64,000 nt of DNA from Patiria miniata (GCF_015706575.1 NW_024037056.1:7205176-7269175); one strand, 5' to 3'; shown: positions 22,426 through 33,463, numbered from the stretch's first letter. Notes: generated by a model not told the origin, from the letters alone. A program made the numbers and translations.

Positions 22426-23295
22426 TAGCTTTTTGTGACATGTGACATGTGTTCCATCAACCAAGGATATGTAGTTCTGTTTATAATAAATGGTGGCATA
22501 CAATATGTGATTCCATTCTCATAGGGCTTTGAATAATGACGTCACATGTGACGTAATGACGTCATGATGACGTCACATAAAGTTTCATCTATTACTATAA
22601 TATTATGGTGAAGAACAACTTAGCCAGAGCAAACATCGTTGAAAGCAAGTTCACATCTTTCACCAATTTTAAATTACAAGGCACTTCCGGTTTCAACCAG
22701 AAGAAAGGGTCACGTGATTTATTTGCACATATTTAAAAAATGAGGACCCTCGATGATTCTATCAATTCCCGCAAAAATCAAGTTTAGGTCTCACACGGTT
22801 GATTTTATATTGATTTTTAAAGATTAAATCTATTTTCATCTATAACACATCCCGGTCTAGGTACATACCAACTTTCAATCCAATCGGACCAGTGGTTCTG
22901 TATATTTTGGCCTTCGAAATATGCACGTTTAGTATAACGTCACATGTCACGTGATGATGTCATCGTGACGTCAATTCAATTTTCATCTATAACACATTCC
23001 GGTTTAAGTACATACCAAGTTTCAACCCAATCAGACCTGTAGTTCTGTAGATATTGGCCTTGAAAAAATGCATATTTGATATGACGTCACATGTCACGAT
23101 GACTAAATCATGACGTCACTTAAATTTTCATCTAAAACACATCCCAGTTTAGGTGCATACCAAGTTTCAACCCAATCAGACCTGTAGTTCTGTAGATGTT
23201 GGCCTTCAAAATATGCAATTTTTAATATGACGTCACATGTCACGTGACGACGTCACATCACGTGATAACGTCATCGTAACATCACTTAAATTTTC

Positions 23296-24383
23296 TTAAA
23301 ATTAATGTGGCCTGACGTTGCGAACTTAGCAAGTTCTTCTTCAGAGGCTAAAACAGAAATGACAGGGGTACATACATTAACATGGGGGTGCACACAAACA
23401 TGCAGGGCTGAAAGAAGAAACACAAAAGGAGGATTAAGTGGGAAAGTTGTAGAAAGATGCAGGGGAGGGTGGATGAGAGAACAAAGAAACAAATGGAGAT
23501 GGCAAACCACAAGGGGTCTGGTGTGAACAGGGGAGGGACCAGAAAGGGGAAGGATCAAAGGTCACAGGGAGTGGGAACGGACAAAAGAGTGTGAGAGTGA
23601 AGGGATGATGCGGGGGGGGGGAACAGTATGGAGGTGGAAAGGGATGAAAGATGGGGGAAGATGGGTAAACACAAACAAGGAAGACCAGATGGATTATCTG
23701 TAACAGAACACAAGACAATGGAGGAAAAAAAGGATTAATCATTTCCAAGTTGGATGTTGAGACCATGTGGTTGAATAGTTCGAAGACGATTCATCCACAC
23801 TTTCTCTCTGCTGAGGCGAACTGAGTCCTTGCGATGGCCAAGAGATTCAATGCCCTGCAAAATCATATCAGAAATGGAGTGGTTAGGCAGGTTGAAGTGA
23901 TGACCAACAGGGGTGTCTAGTTTCTTGGTGTTGACCGTTGACCGGTGGGCATAGAAACGCTTCTTGAGCGTATTCTTAGTCTCACCTACATACTGCACTC
24001 CATAGACCCTGCAAGAAATGAGATATATGACAATAGAGGTGTTACAAGTGATGTTACCAATGGTTCTGTGGGTAGTGACAGAATTAGAGTGGCCAGAAAA
24101 GGAGTCAGACTCCTGGATATGAATCTGGCAGACAACACATCTGGAACTGCACTTGAAAGTACCATGCTGGGTGGGAGGGGATGCATCTAAGTATGGGACT
24201 TCAGCTCGAACAATCAAGTCCCGTAGATTTCTTGGACGCCTGTAAGCCAATGTGGGGCCGTTGGGGATGGCGCGGGCAAGGCGATCTGAAGTATGGAGGA
24301 TATGATGATTGTCATTAGTGATTTTGCGAAGGGGAGGGAGACTGGGGTGAAACGTGGTAACCAAGGGAATCATGGGTTTTGCC
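23296..24383 (-). mobile_element. 5'-truncated Penelope-like retroelement
   Basis: This insertion splits a unit of the 147-bp array and is flanked by the 8-bp duplication AAATTTTC (23,288-23,295 and 24,384-24,391). It carries only the C-terminal GIY-YIG part of a Penelope-like polyprotein plus a pyrimidine-rich 3' region; the reverse transcriptase is missing. The GIY-YIG frame is still open to the truncation point, so the insertion is young relative to the array. The end of the minus-strand copy reads GAAGAAGAACTTGC and TTCGCAACGTCAGG, a style common at the 3' ends of such elements. Confidence 0.8.
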
Positions 24384-24406
24384 AAATTTTCATCTACATC
24401 TACCAA
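23735..24406 (-). CDS. Penelope-like GIY-YIG endonuclease fragment
   Basis: The frame is 223 residues long; about the first 8 come from the flanking host repeat. A cysteine cluster KCSSRCVVC (residues 85-93) precedes a GIY-YIG nuclease domain: IVIYLISC (125-132), VQYVGET (137-143), Arg150, H154, and PVGHHFN (166-172). This order, with a CxxC-type motif before the nuclease, is typical of the endonuclease of Penelope-like elements, which nicks the target and primes reverse transcription. Without the RT domain this copy cannot act alone. There are no frame breaks in the remaining part. Confidence 0.85.
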   Translation of the reverse strand: MVDVDENLAKPMIPLVTTFHPSLPPLRKITNDNHHILHTSDRLARAIPNGPTLAYRRPRNLRDLIVRAEVPYLDASPPTQHGTFKCSSRCVVCQIHIQESDSFSGHSNSVTTHRTIGNITCNTSIVIYLISCRVYGVQYVGETKNTLKKRFYAHRSTVNTKKLDTPVGHHFNLPNHSISDMILQGIESLGHRKDSVRLSREKVWMNRLRTIQPHGLNIQLGND

Positions 24407-24959
24407 GTTTCAACCCAATTGGACCTGTAGTCATGGAGATATAGGCCTTCAAAATATGCACCTATATTGTGACGTCACATGTTACGTGATGACGTCATCG
24501 TGACGTCACTTAAATTTTCATCTATAACACATCCAGGTTCAGGTACATACTAAGTTTCAACACAATCGGACCTGTAGTCATGGAGATATAGGCCTTCAAA
24601 ATATGCACCTAAATTGTGACGTCACATGTCACGTGATGACATCATCGTGACGTCACTTAAATGTTCATCTATAACACATCCAGGTTCAGGTACATACTAA
24701 GTTTCAACACAATCGGACCTGTAGTCATGGAGATATAGGCCTTCAAAATATGCACCTAAATTGTGACGTCACATGTCACGTGATGACATCATCGTGACGT
24801 CACTTAAATTTTCATCTATAACACATTCCGGTTTAGGTACGTACCAACTTTCAATCCAATCGGACATGTAGTTCTGGAGATATAGCCCAATCTGTCAGAT
24901 CTAGCCGAATTCTGCTAGAAAACGGTCACAATAGAATAAATCGCATATAATGTGACGTC

Positions 24960-26640
24960 ACGTGACTCATGATGACGTCACGATGATGTCAATGTTCGGC
25001 ACACAACTTCAGATGCTGGTCTAAGTATGTGCCAAGTATAAAGTCAATCGGATTGATTTTATTGCCCAAAGTGCCGGTAACAAAATAACGTGTACAAATG
25101 CTATGGGCAAAATGACTGAAAAAGAAAAAAAAAAACTAGAGCTATGTCTGTTCGATGAACAGAACATAGGGCTTTTCCGTATTTTTTTTTGTTGGGGGGG
25201 GGGGGTTGTCCATATGCAATTAGATACCGTAGTTAGAAGACTAAATTCTTCACATACATGTGTAGGACTTTACAATTTATACCTTTTAACATGACGTCAC
25301 ATGTCCCGCAATGACGTCATCGTTACCTCACTTGTCAATGCACATGATTTCATTATGGTCTTGATGTGCAACGAGTTTGACATAAATCCCATGAAAGAAA
25401 GTGTAAACTTTTGTTAGCGGAAAAAAAATCTTAAAAATTAAAAAATCTTAAAAATATCAACCGATAATGTCATGACGACGTCATTTCAAATGTTGCATAC
25501 TTGTGACATTATCTACCTATCCACAAAGTTTCACGAGGATGGGAACTTCTGTTTTATGTGTTTTGGAAATTCGCGTTTTTGATAACGTCATCGTGACGTC
25601 ACAAATTAAAAAAAAAATTGTGTATGTACCTATTACCTAACAAACAAAATACAAAAGGAATTTTGAATTTTGCATGTTGCGTTCGTGAGATACAGCTTAA
25701 AGGTCCAAAAATTCAAAAATTCATATAAAATCGCACGATTACGTCATCAAGACATCACCTCATTTTTATCTATAACACATCGCAGTCTACCGACACACCA
25801 AGTTTCAACCCAATCGGACTTACTGTTCTGTAGATATAGGACTTCAAAATATGCACGTTTGTGATGATGACACGTGTCCAATGATGACGTCATCCTAACA
25901 ATACCTGTCAGTGCACATATTTTGTATTGTAGTCTTGATGTGGACCAAGTTTGACGTTCATCCAATGAAACAAGTTGTAAAATTTTGTAAATGCAATACA
26001 ATTTTAAATATTAAAAAAAAAATCATAAAAAATAAACCGATGACGTCATGGTGACGTCATTTCAGATTTTGCATACTTGTGACACCATCTACCAATCCAC
26101 CGAGTTTCGTGACGATTGGGTCTTCTCTGATATGTGTTTTCAAAAATGGCATTTTTGATGACGTCATCGTGACATCACACTTTTTTTCTAAATTTTGGGC
26201 AAACACGTATTACCTAACAAACATAATACAAAAAGCATTTTCAATTTTGCATGTTGCGTTCGTGAGATATGGCTTAAAGCTCCAAAAATTTAAAAAAATC
26301 ATATCAAAATCGCACGATGACGTCATCATGACGTCACCTCAAGTTTTACCTATAACACATCCCGGTCTACCAACATACCGAGTTTCAACCCAATCGGACT
26401 TATAGTTCTTTAGATATAGGCCTTCCAAATATGCACGTTTGTGATGACGTCACGTGACCCATGATGATGTAATCATGACATCACTCTTCGAGACACAACT
26501 TCACTATAGGGTCTTTACCTTAGATAAGTTTCATTGGAAAAAGACTCTGTTTTAGGTCAGAATGGGGGTGTACCAAAAACGTGTACAAAGTCAATGGGAT
26601 TTGGGGTGGACCCAAAAAGATCAAAAAGAAGGGGGGAAAA
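24960..26640. repeat. CRE-pair repeat modules
   Basis: Diverged modules of roughly 170-330 bp each contain TGACGTCA sites, often paired, joined by lines such as 'ACCAAGTTTCAACCC', 'AATCGGACTTA' and 'GTAGATATAGG'. The same modules return at 38.9-41.8 kb and 48.7-50.8 kb. Frames crossing them, with motifs like DDVIVTS or DDVMMTS, are translations of the TGATGACGTCAT pattern and are not genes. Confidence 0.75.
25132..25179 (+). repeat. class-B tag hairpin
   Basis: ACTAGAG is followed by a hairpin (25,142-25,169, arms CTATGTCTGTTC and GAACAGAACATAG) and the tag GGCTTTTCCG (25,170-25,179). Confidence 0.75.
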
Positions 26641-26657
26641 ATCAGAACAAAAACAAA

Positions 26658-26725
26658 GGCTTGTCCGCTGTTCAGCGGAAAAGCCAACTAAAAATGTGTT
26701 TGTGGACAAACACAAGCTGTTTCGG
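26658..26725 (+). repeat. class-B palindrome followed by class-A tag hairpin
   Basis: The palindrome with arms GGCTTGTCCGC and GCGGAAAAGCC (26,658-26,685, one mismatch) is followed directly by AACTA. Then comes the class-A hairpin GTGTTTGTGGACAAACAC (26,696-26,713) and the tag AAGCTGTTTCGG (26,714-26,725). Confidence 0.8.
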
Positions 26726-26879
26726 ATCTTTAACATACTTTTTGCACGTGATGAACAAGTAGTGACGTCACTACAAATGTCATCTATAACAGCACCTTAT
26801 ACATTCATATCAAGTTACAACCAAATAAAGCATATGGTTCTGTAGATATAGGTCTTTAATAGAAAAGCGCCCCTTTAAC

Positions 26880-27480
26880 GGACGTCACGACCATCTGTGG
26901 ATGGTAGTCAAACTGTGTATCAAGTCTCACGTCGATCAGATCTATGAAATTGCCAAAGTGGAGTGTTTTAAAACGTGTACCCTATGGGGGAAAAATGCAT
27001 TTTTAACGTGATGTAACCTGACACTTGATGACGTCACGATCACGAATTTCTTCTAGGACCATCTGTGGGTGGTGTTCTAAGTGTGTACCAAGTCTAACGT
27101 CGATCGGATTAACGAAAGTGCCGAAATAAAGTGTTTTAAAACGTGTACAAACCCTATGGGGAAAATGCATCTTTAATGTGACGTCACCTGACACCTGATG
27201 ACGTCACGATCATGAATTTTGTCTAGGACCATCTTTGGGTGGGGGACTAGGTATGTATCAAGTTTAAAGTCGATCGGATTTACGAAGATATGCCAAACTG
27301 GAGTGTTTTAAAACGTGTACAAACCCTATGGGGGAAAAGGCATCTTTAATGTGACGTAATCCGACACCTGATGACGTCACGATCACGAATTTCTTCTAGG
27401 ACCATTTGTGGGTGGTGTTCTAAGTATGTACCAAGTCTGAAATCAATCGGATTTTAAAAAGTGCCAAAGTGGACTGGTAG
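26880..27480. repeat. 171-bp tandem repeat, left block
   Basis: GACGTCACGATCA recurs at 27,030, 27,200 and 27,373 (spacing 170-173). Units carry 'GGACCATCTGTGGGTGG', 'GTCGATCGGATT' and 'AAAACGTGTACAAACCC'. The same unit continues on the other side of the large palindrome (33.7-34.4 kb) and again at 51.6-52.9 kb. Confidence 0.8.
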
Positions 27481-27526
27481 AAGAAACGTGTGCAAAACCT
27501 ATGGAGAAAAAGTCTGAACTAGAAAT

Positions 27527-27556
27527 GTGTTTGTGGACAAACACAAGCTGTTTCGG
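27527..27556 (+). repeat. class-A tag hairpin
   Basis: The hairpin GTGTTTGTGGACAAACAC (27,527-27,544) is followed by the tag AAGCTGTTTCGG (27,545-27,556). It is only 50 bp from the left end of the large palindromic element. Confidence 0.8.
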
Positions 27557-29162
27557 ATATTTGAAATACTCTGTGCACGTGACAAACAATCAGTGACGTC
27601 ACTGTAAGTAGTTTAAGTAGACTGTCTGACACAATTTGACCTTGGGCATAGAAATAGGTAAAGGTCACATAAATATGTAAATATGAAAATATGTAGATAT
27701 AAATATTAATTAAGGGATGTGGAAATTGTTAACACAGTTTGACCTAATGAATGGATGGGATGAATAGGGAATAGGTATGGGTATAAGGGACCGGGTACAG
27801 TTTAACCTATTCTATGGGAAAGATTGCATAAGGTATGGAAAAAAAATATATATATTTTTATGGTACATTTGGATCTTAGCCCGAATATGAGTTTCATACG
27901 TTAGTCCCTGTGAACGACCAGCTGGTCGGATCTTTAATCCCCCAACAATAGACGGGAGAGGGCGCGTGCCAAGTCAGCGCACTAGTATTGTTACGAAGTT
28001 AATCCGATCGATACAAAAAGTAATTGGATTTCCGAATGCTCGACAGCAGAAAGCAGCGATAGATGGCAAAAATGAATGTTGCGTTGATCAGACTGAAACG
28101 AGTACGATTGTCTATTTGAAGACTTATTTTAAAGTCATTTTTATTGGGTTTATGGGTATTGTGCACGTTGCGTTTTCCAAGGTATAAACAAACACTCACC
28201 GCAGCATACTTGCAGGGTACAACCTGTGTCGGCCATGGGGGTATATGATAAATCCACGATCCATAATCCATGCGTCTGTACGGAGACCGGTGGTCGATCA
28301 CCCCTCGATGATCGCACCGATCCTGGAGCAAATAAATAACTCCGTCCGTGCGCCTATATTCCTCTTGTTAATCGATACAATACCAATGGCACTCTTCTAC
28401 ACTGCCACCAGAATCATCCAAGTAAAAATATATGTCTGTGCGCGGTGATCGTAGAAAAGGGAAGGTTTTGGCATCAGCCAGAGCAAATGCTAGTACACAT
28501 GCACACTACTGTATACATTACGGCCATCCGATCAGATAGCGCTCAAGTTTTCTTAATCCGTGACGGCTAAATTATCGATTAGGCTCTATAGTCTGCAGAT
28601 GCTCGTACAATAAGGAATGGATTCAGTGGTTTAAAGCCATAACAAAACGTGCGGGCATATGTGGTTTTTAAAGGGAACTACGGCCTGGAAAGTGCCGATT
28701 GAGTGTATCGGAATAACACAACCATCATTGTGCATTTTGTAATATTTCGTACTAGAACGACCCCAAAACCAAGCAAAAGCCTATCCATAGTTAAAAATTC
28801 AGTCGTAACGTGGTAAAAATGGTACCCCTTTAACGCTGTCTGTATAGGAATGCACCGAACCCTAGTTGTACCTCCGTGCCGGATTTGTTTACAAAATCGA
28901 GGATGACTGGGTTTTATCTACGACCATTTTACGGGGGTTATTTAGAGGGCGTGTTCAAGCAATAATTTTATGACTGAGAGTAAGCTTTTCCAATTGATAA
29001 GACAACACAAACAAAGAAAAATACAACTGCAAAAAGTACATACGATATGACATTATAGCTTTATTGACTTTATTATTGCTTTATTAAATCTCTAGTGTTT
29101 TTATTTGTCTGTCCCAATGTATTTCTTCGCAATTATATCGTCATTGTAATGTTGACTAGTCT

Positions 29163-29784
29163 TTAATCGTCACTGTCTTCCTCGCTGACGTCTTCTTCAT
29201 CTTGATGGAACAATCCGTCAAATTTCATCTGGTGTTTAGGCATAATTCTGCCGAGAGCCTTTTGTACGCTAATGCCCTTATATATTTTTCCTTCGAGATT
29301 GTCCACAATATCTTGATGAGTATCGTTATCTTTCAGATGTAGGTAGCTTGACAGAAAATCCCTGTACTTGTCAAAAAAGATTTGCTTGACTGCCCAGAGG
29401 GTCTTCCTATCGGCCTTTTCCTTGGCCTGATCTTCACCCATACCCTCGTTGATGTACTTTTCATGTTTTTCGCTCCACATTTCACGAGTCGCTTCTTTGG
29501 ACTCTTCCAACCAGTCTTGGAAAGTAGCATTGTCTTCTAATTCAGAACTAGACTCATCTCCATCGTCATCTTCTACCTCCGAGTCCGTTTCCGAGTCCCG
29601 ATTCATCCACGTCAGGATGATCAGATTGAATAACCTCAATTTCAGAATCATCGTTAACCCCATTCATTTCAGATTCATCTTCAGCATGAGCGTTTTCGGT
29701 ATGTCGCCAGAGATTATATCTCCGTCCAAAGCTTTTATCACACTGATTACAAGCATGGGGTTTGACTGCAGAAAAAGTATTCAT
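29163..29784 (-). pseudogene. C2H2/acidic protein frame, left arm
   Basis: This is the left-arm copy of the gene described at 31,290-31,901, in inverse orientation. It keeps the zinc-finger part and the long acidic and charged C-terminal part, but looks broken in about one place. I treat it as a fossil copy. Confidence 0.6.
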
Positions 29785-29895
29785 GTTGAAGTTATAAAGG
29801 CTGATTCACGAATGACAAGAAACGGATGAATTGGTTTAATATATATTGTGCCGAGACCTGTCTGTTTGAGCTCATTTCCACATCCCCCCTGCGCA

Positions 29896-30617
29896 TGCTC
29901 TTTTCCCTGCTCATCCTGCTCTTTACCCTGCTCATCCTGCTCTTTACCCTGCTCATCCTGCTCTTTACCCTGCTCATCCTGCTCTTTACCCTGCTCATCC
30001 TGCTCTTTACCCTGCTCATCCTGCTCTTTACCCTGCTCATCCTGCTCTTTACCCTGCTCATCCTGCTCTTTACCCTGCTCATCCTGCTCTTTACCCTGCT
30101 CATCCTGCTCTTTACCCTGCTCATCCTGCTCTTTACCCTGCTCATCCTGCTCTTTACCCTGCTCATCCTGCTCTTTACCCTGCTCATCCTGCTCTTTACC
30201 CTGCTCATCCTGCTCTTTACCCTGCTCATCCTGCTCTTTACCCTGCTCATCCTGCTCTTTACCCTGCTCATCCTGCTCTTTACCCTGCTCATCCTGCTCT
30301 TTACCCTGCTCATCCTGCTCTTTACCCTGCTCATCCTGCTCTTTACCCTGCTCATCCTGCTCTTTACCCTGCTCATCCTGCTCTTTACCCTGCTCATCCT
30401 GCTCTTTACCCTGCTCATCCTGCTCTTTACCCTGCTCATCCTGCTCTTTACCCTGCTCATCCTGCTCTTTACCCTGCTCATCCTGCTCTTTACCCTGCTC
30501 ATCCTGCTCTTTACCCTGCTCATCCTGCTCTTTACCCTGCTCATCCTGCTCTTTACCCTGCTCATCCTGCTCTTTACCCTGCTCATCCTGCTCTTTTCCC
30601 TGCTCATCCTACTCTAT
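29896..30617. repeat. 21-bp minisatellite, left array (about 34 units)
   Basis: The unit CTGCTCTTTACCCTGCTCATC repeats almost without change, with small variants at both edges (TTTTCCC for TTTACCC). Because 21 is divisible by 3, several frames stay open on both strands and give repeated MSRVKSR or LLILLFT peptides. These are not genes. Confidence 0.95.
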
Positions 30618-30780
30618 GGCATAGAGCAGGATGAGCAGGGAAAAGAGCAGGATGAGCTGCTCATCCTGCTCTTTACCCTGCTCATCCTGCTCTTTACCCT
30701 GCTCATCCTGCTCTTTACCCTGCTCATCCTGCTCTTTACCCTGCTCATCCTGCTCTTTTCCCTGCTCATCCTACTCTATG
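30618..30780. repeat. small inverted fold plus about 5 further minisatellite units
   Basis: At about 30,615-30,656 the array turns around: CTACTCTATGGCATAGAGCAGG, then two units in inverse orientation. It then resumes the original direction for about five units up to the central dyad TACTCTATG-A-CATAGAGTA at 30,772-30,790. This looks like a local rearrangement at the palindrome centre. Confidence 0.8.
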
Positions 30781-30789
30781 ACATAGAGT

Positions 30790-31166
30790 AGGATGAGCAG
30801 GGAAAAGAGCAGGATGAGCAGGGTAAAGAGCAGGATGAGCAGGGTAAAGAGCAGGTTGAGCAGGGTAAAGAGCAGGATGAGCAGGGTAAAGAGCAGGATG
30901 AGCAGGGTAAAGAGCAGGATGAGCAGGGTAAAGAGCAGGATGAGCAGGGTAAAGAGCAGGATGAGCAGGGTAAAGAGCAGGATGAGCAGGGTAAAGAGCA
31001 GGATGAGCAGGGTAAAGAGCAGGATGAGCAGGGTAAAGAGCAGGATGAGCAGGGTAAAGAGCAGGATGAGCAGGGTAAAGAGCAGGATGAGCAGGGTAAA
31101 GAGCAGGATGAGCAGGGTAAAGAGCAGGATGAGCAGGGTAAAGAGCAGGATGAGCAGGGAAAAGAG
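30790..31166. repeat. 21-bp minisatellite, right array (about 18 units)
   Basis: The same unit as in the left arm, in inverse orientation, with about half the copies. One unit has a single variant (GGTTGAGC for GGATGAGC). The difference in copy number accounts for nearly all of the 500-bp difference between the two arms. Confidence 0.95.
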
Positions 31167-31289
31167 CATGCGCAGGGGGGATGTGGAAATGAGCTCAAAC
31201 AGACAGGTCTCGGCACAATATATATTAAACCAATTCATCCGTTTCTTGTCATTCGTGAATCAGCCTTTATAACTTCAACATGAATACTT

Positions 31290-31901
31290 TTTTCTGCAGT
31301 CAAACCCCATGCTTGTAATCAGTGTGATAAAAGCTTTGGACGGAGATATAATCTCTGGCGACATACCGAAAACGCTCATGCTGAAGATGAATCTGAAATG
31401 AATGGGGTTAACGATGATTCTGAAATTGAGGTTATTCAATCTGATCATCCTGACGTGGATGAATCGGGCTCGGAAACGGACTCGGAGGTAGAAGATGACG
31501 ATGGAGATGAGTCTAGTTCTGAATTAGAAGACAATGCTACTTTCCAAGACTGGTTGGAAGAGTCCAAAGAAGCGACTCGTGAAATGTGGAGCGAAAAACA
31601 TGAAAAGTACATCAACGAGGGTATGGGTGAAGATCAGGCCAAGGAAAAGGCCGATAGGAAGACCCTCTGGGCAGTCAAGCAAATCTTTTTTGACAAGTAC
31701 AGGGATTTTCTGTCAAGCTACCTACATCTGAAAGATAACGATACTCATCAAGATATTGTGGACAATCTCGAAGGAAAAATATATAAGGGCATTAGCGTAC
31801 AAAAGGCTCTCGGCAGAATTATGCCTAAACACCAGATGAAATTTGACGGATTGTTCCATCAAGATGAAGAAGACGTCAGCGAGGAAGACAGTGACGATTA
31901 A
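31290..31901 (+). CDS. C2H2 zinc-finger protein with acidic, charged C-terminal region (right arm)
   Basis: One open frame runs through a single C2H2 finger (C-X2-C-X12-H-X4-H, CNQCDKSFGRRYNLWRH), then a stretch of Glu/Asp/Ser (about 31,440-31,530), then a charged region with DWLEESKEATREMW and IFFDKYRDFLSSYL. It ends in an acidic tail (EEDVSEEDSDD). The finger-coding part follows TTTTTTCTGCAG, a good splice-acceptor look-alike, so the true start may lie in an upstream exon; the first ATG in frame after the finger is at 31,398. A single finger plus an acidic tail suggests DNA binding and regulation, but I do not recognise the family and assign no function. Confidence 0.6.
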   Translation, partial: FSAVKPHACNQCDKSFGRRYNLWRHTENAHAEDESEMNGVNDDSEIEVIQSDHPDVDESGSETDSEVEDDDGDESSSELEDNATFQDWLEESKEATREMWSEKHEKYINEGMGEDQAKEKADRKTLWAVKQIFFDKYRDFLSSYLHLKDNDTHQDIVDNLEGKIYKGISVQKALGRIMPKHQMKFDGLFHQDEEDVSEEDSDD

Positions 31902-33463
31902 AGACTAGTCAACATTACAATGACGATATAATTGCGAAGAAATACATTGGGACAGACAAATAAAAACACTAGAGATTTAATAAAGCAATAATAAAGTCAA
32001 TAAAGCTATAATGTCATATCGTATGTACTTTTTGCAGTTGTATTTTTCTTTGTTTGTGTTGTCTTATCAATTGGAAAAGCTTACTCTCAGTCATAAAATT
32101 ATTGCTTGAACACGCCCTCTAAATAACCCCCGTAAAATGGTCGTAGATAAAACCCAGTCATCCTCGATTTTGTAAACAAATCCGGCACGGAGGTACAACT
32201 AGGGTTCGGTGCATTCCTATACAGACAGCGTTAAAGGGGTACCATTTTTACCACGTTACGACTGAATTTTTAACTATGGATAGGCTTTTGCTTGGTTTTG
32301 GGGTCGTTCTAGTACGAAATATTACAAAATGCACAATGATGGTTGTGTTATTCCGATACACTCAATCGGCACTTTCCAGGCCGTAGTTCCCTTTAAAAAC
32401 CACATATGCCCGCACGTTTTGTTATGGCTTTAAACCACTGAATCCATTCCTTATTGTACGAGCATCTGCAGACTATAGAGCCTAATCGATCATTTAGCCG
32501 TCACGGATTAAGAAAACTTGAGCGCTATCTGATCGGATGGCCGTAATGTATACAGTAGTGTGCATGTGTACTAGCATTTGCTCTGGCTGATGCCAAAACC
32601 TTCCCTTTTCTACGATCACCGCGCACAGACATATATTTTTACTTGGATGATTCTGGTGGCAGTGTAGAAGAGTGCCATTGGTATTGTATCGATTAACAAG
32701 AGGAATATAGGCGCACGGACGGAGTTATTTATTTGCTCCAGGATCGGTGCGATCATCGAGGGGTGATCGACCACCGGTCTCCGTACAGACGCATGGATTA
32801 TGGATCGTGGATTTATCATATACCCCCATGGCCGACACAGGTTGTACCCTGCAAGTATGCTGCGGTGAGTGTTTGTTTATACCTTGGAAAACGCAACGTG
32901 CACAATACCCATAAACCCAATAAAAATGACTTTAAAATAAGTCTTCAAATAGACAATCGTACTCGTTTCAGTCTGATCAACGCAACATTCATTTTTGCCA
33001 TCTATCGCTGCTTTCTGCTGTCGAGCATTCGGAAATCCAATTACTTTTTGTATCGATCGGATTAACTTCGTAACAATACTAGTGCGCTGACTTGGCACGC
33101 GCCCTCTCCCGTCTATTGTTGGGGGATTAAAGATCTGACCAGCTGGTCGTTCACAGGGACTAACGTATGAAACTCATATTCGGGCTAAGATCCAAATGTA
33201 CCATAAAAATATATATATTTTTTTTCCATACCTTATGCAATCTTTCCCATAGAATAGGTTAAACTGTACCCGGTCCCTTATACCCATACCTATTCCCTAT
33301 TCATCCCATCCATTCATTAGGTCAAACTGTGTTAACAATTTCCACATCCCTTAATTAATATTTATATCTACATATTTTCATATTTACATATTTATGTGAC
33401 CTTTACCTATTTCTATGCCCAAGGTCAAATTGTGTCAGACAGTCTACTTAAACTACTACTGTA

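Larger units (their letters stand above)
22530..24960. repeat. 147-bp tandem repeat array rich in TGACGTCA
   Basis: The landmark GACGTCACATG recurs at 22,936, 23,083, 23,229, 24,471, 24,618 and 24,765. Spacings are 147, 146, 1,242, 147 and 147. Removing the 1,096 bp added by the Penelope-like insertion turns the 1,242 gap into 146. Each unit has one or two TGACGTCA sites, GTCACGTGAT, a line like 'CATCTATAACACAT', and 'AAGTTTCAACCCAATCGGAC'. It is non-coding. Confidence 0.8.
27607..33457. mobile_element. palindromic Polinton-type element (fossil, no replication or capsid genes)
   Basis: The 5,851-bp insertion consists of two nearly identical inverted arms (27,607-30,780 and 30,782-33,457) meeting at 30,781. 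The outer ends read AGTAGTTTAAG...CTTAAACTACT. They are flanked by the 6-bp direct duplication ACTGTA (27,601-27,606 and 33,458-33,463). Unoccupied relatives of the site are at about 51,396 and 52,411. A 6-bp duplication, AG...CT ends and long inverted repeats are features of Polinton/Maverick elements. No polymerase, integrase, ATPase, protease or capsid gene is present, so it is at best a non-autonomous, end-only derivative. Each arm holds a C2H2/acidic protein frame and a 21-bp minisatellite. The close match of the arms suggests youth or arm-to-arm correction. Other fold-back families cannot be excluded. Confidence 0.6.

Noticed and set aside
23286-23766. Frames in the pyrimidine-rich tail of the Penelope-like element
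   Set aside because: They are proline- and serine-rich by composition and lie downstream of the GIY-YIG stop; this is most likely 3' untranslated sequence.
29826-30791. Open frames of 258-321 codons on both strands at the minisatellite
   Set aside because: The unit is 21 bp, so any frame without a stop in one unit stays open through the array. The predicted proteins are pure heptad repeats (LLILLFT, CSLPCSS, MSRVKSR) and both strands are equally open.
29896-31166. CRISPR-like array
   Set aside because: The 21-bp units abut directly with no variable spacers, and the context is an animal genome; it is a minisatellite.
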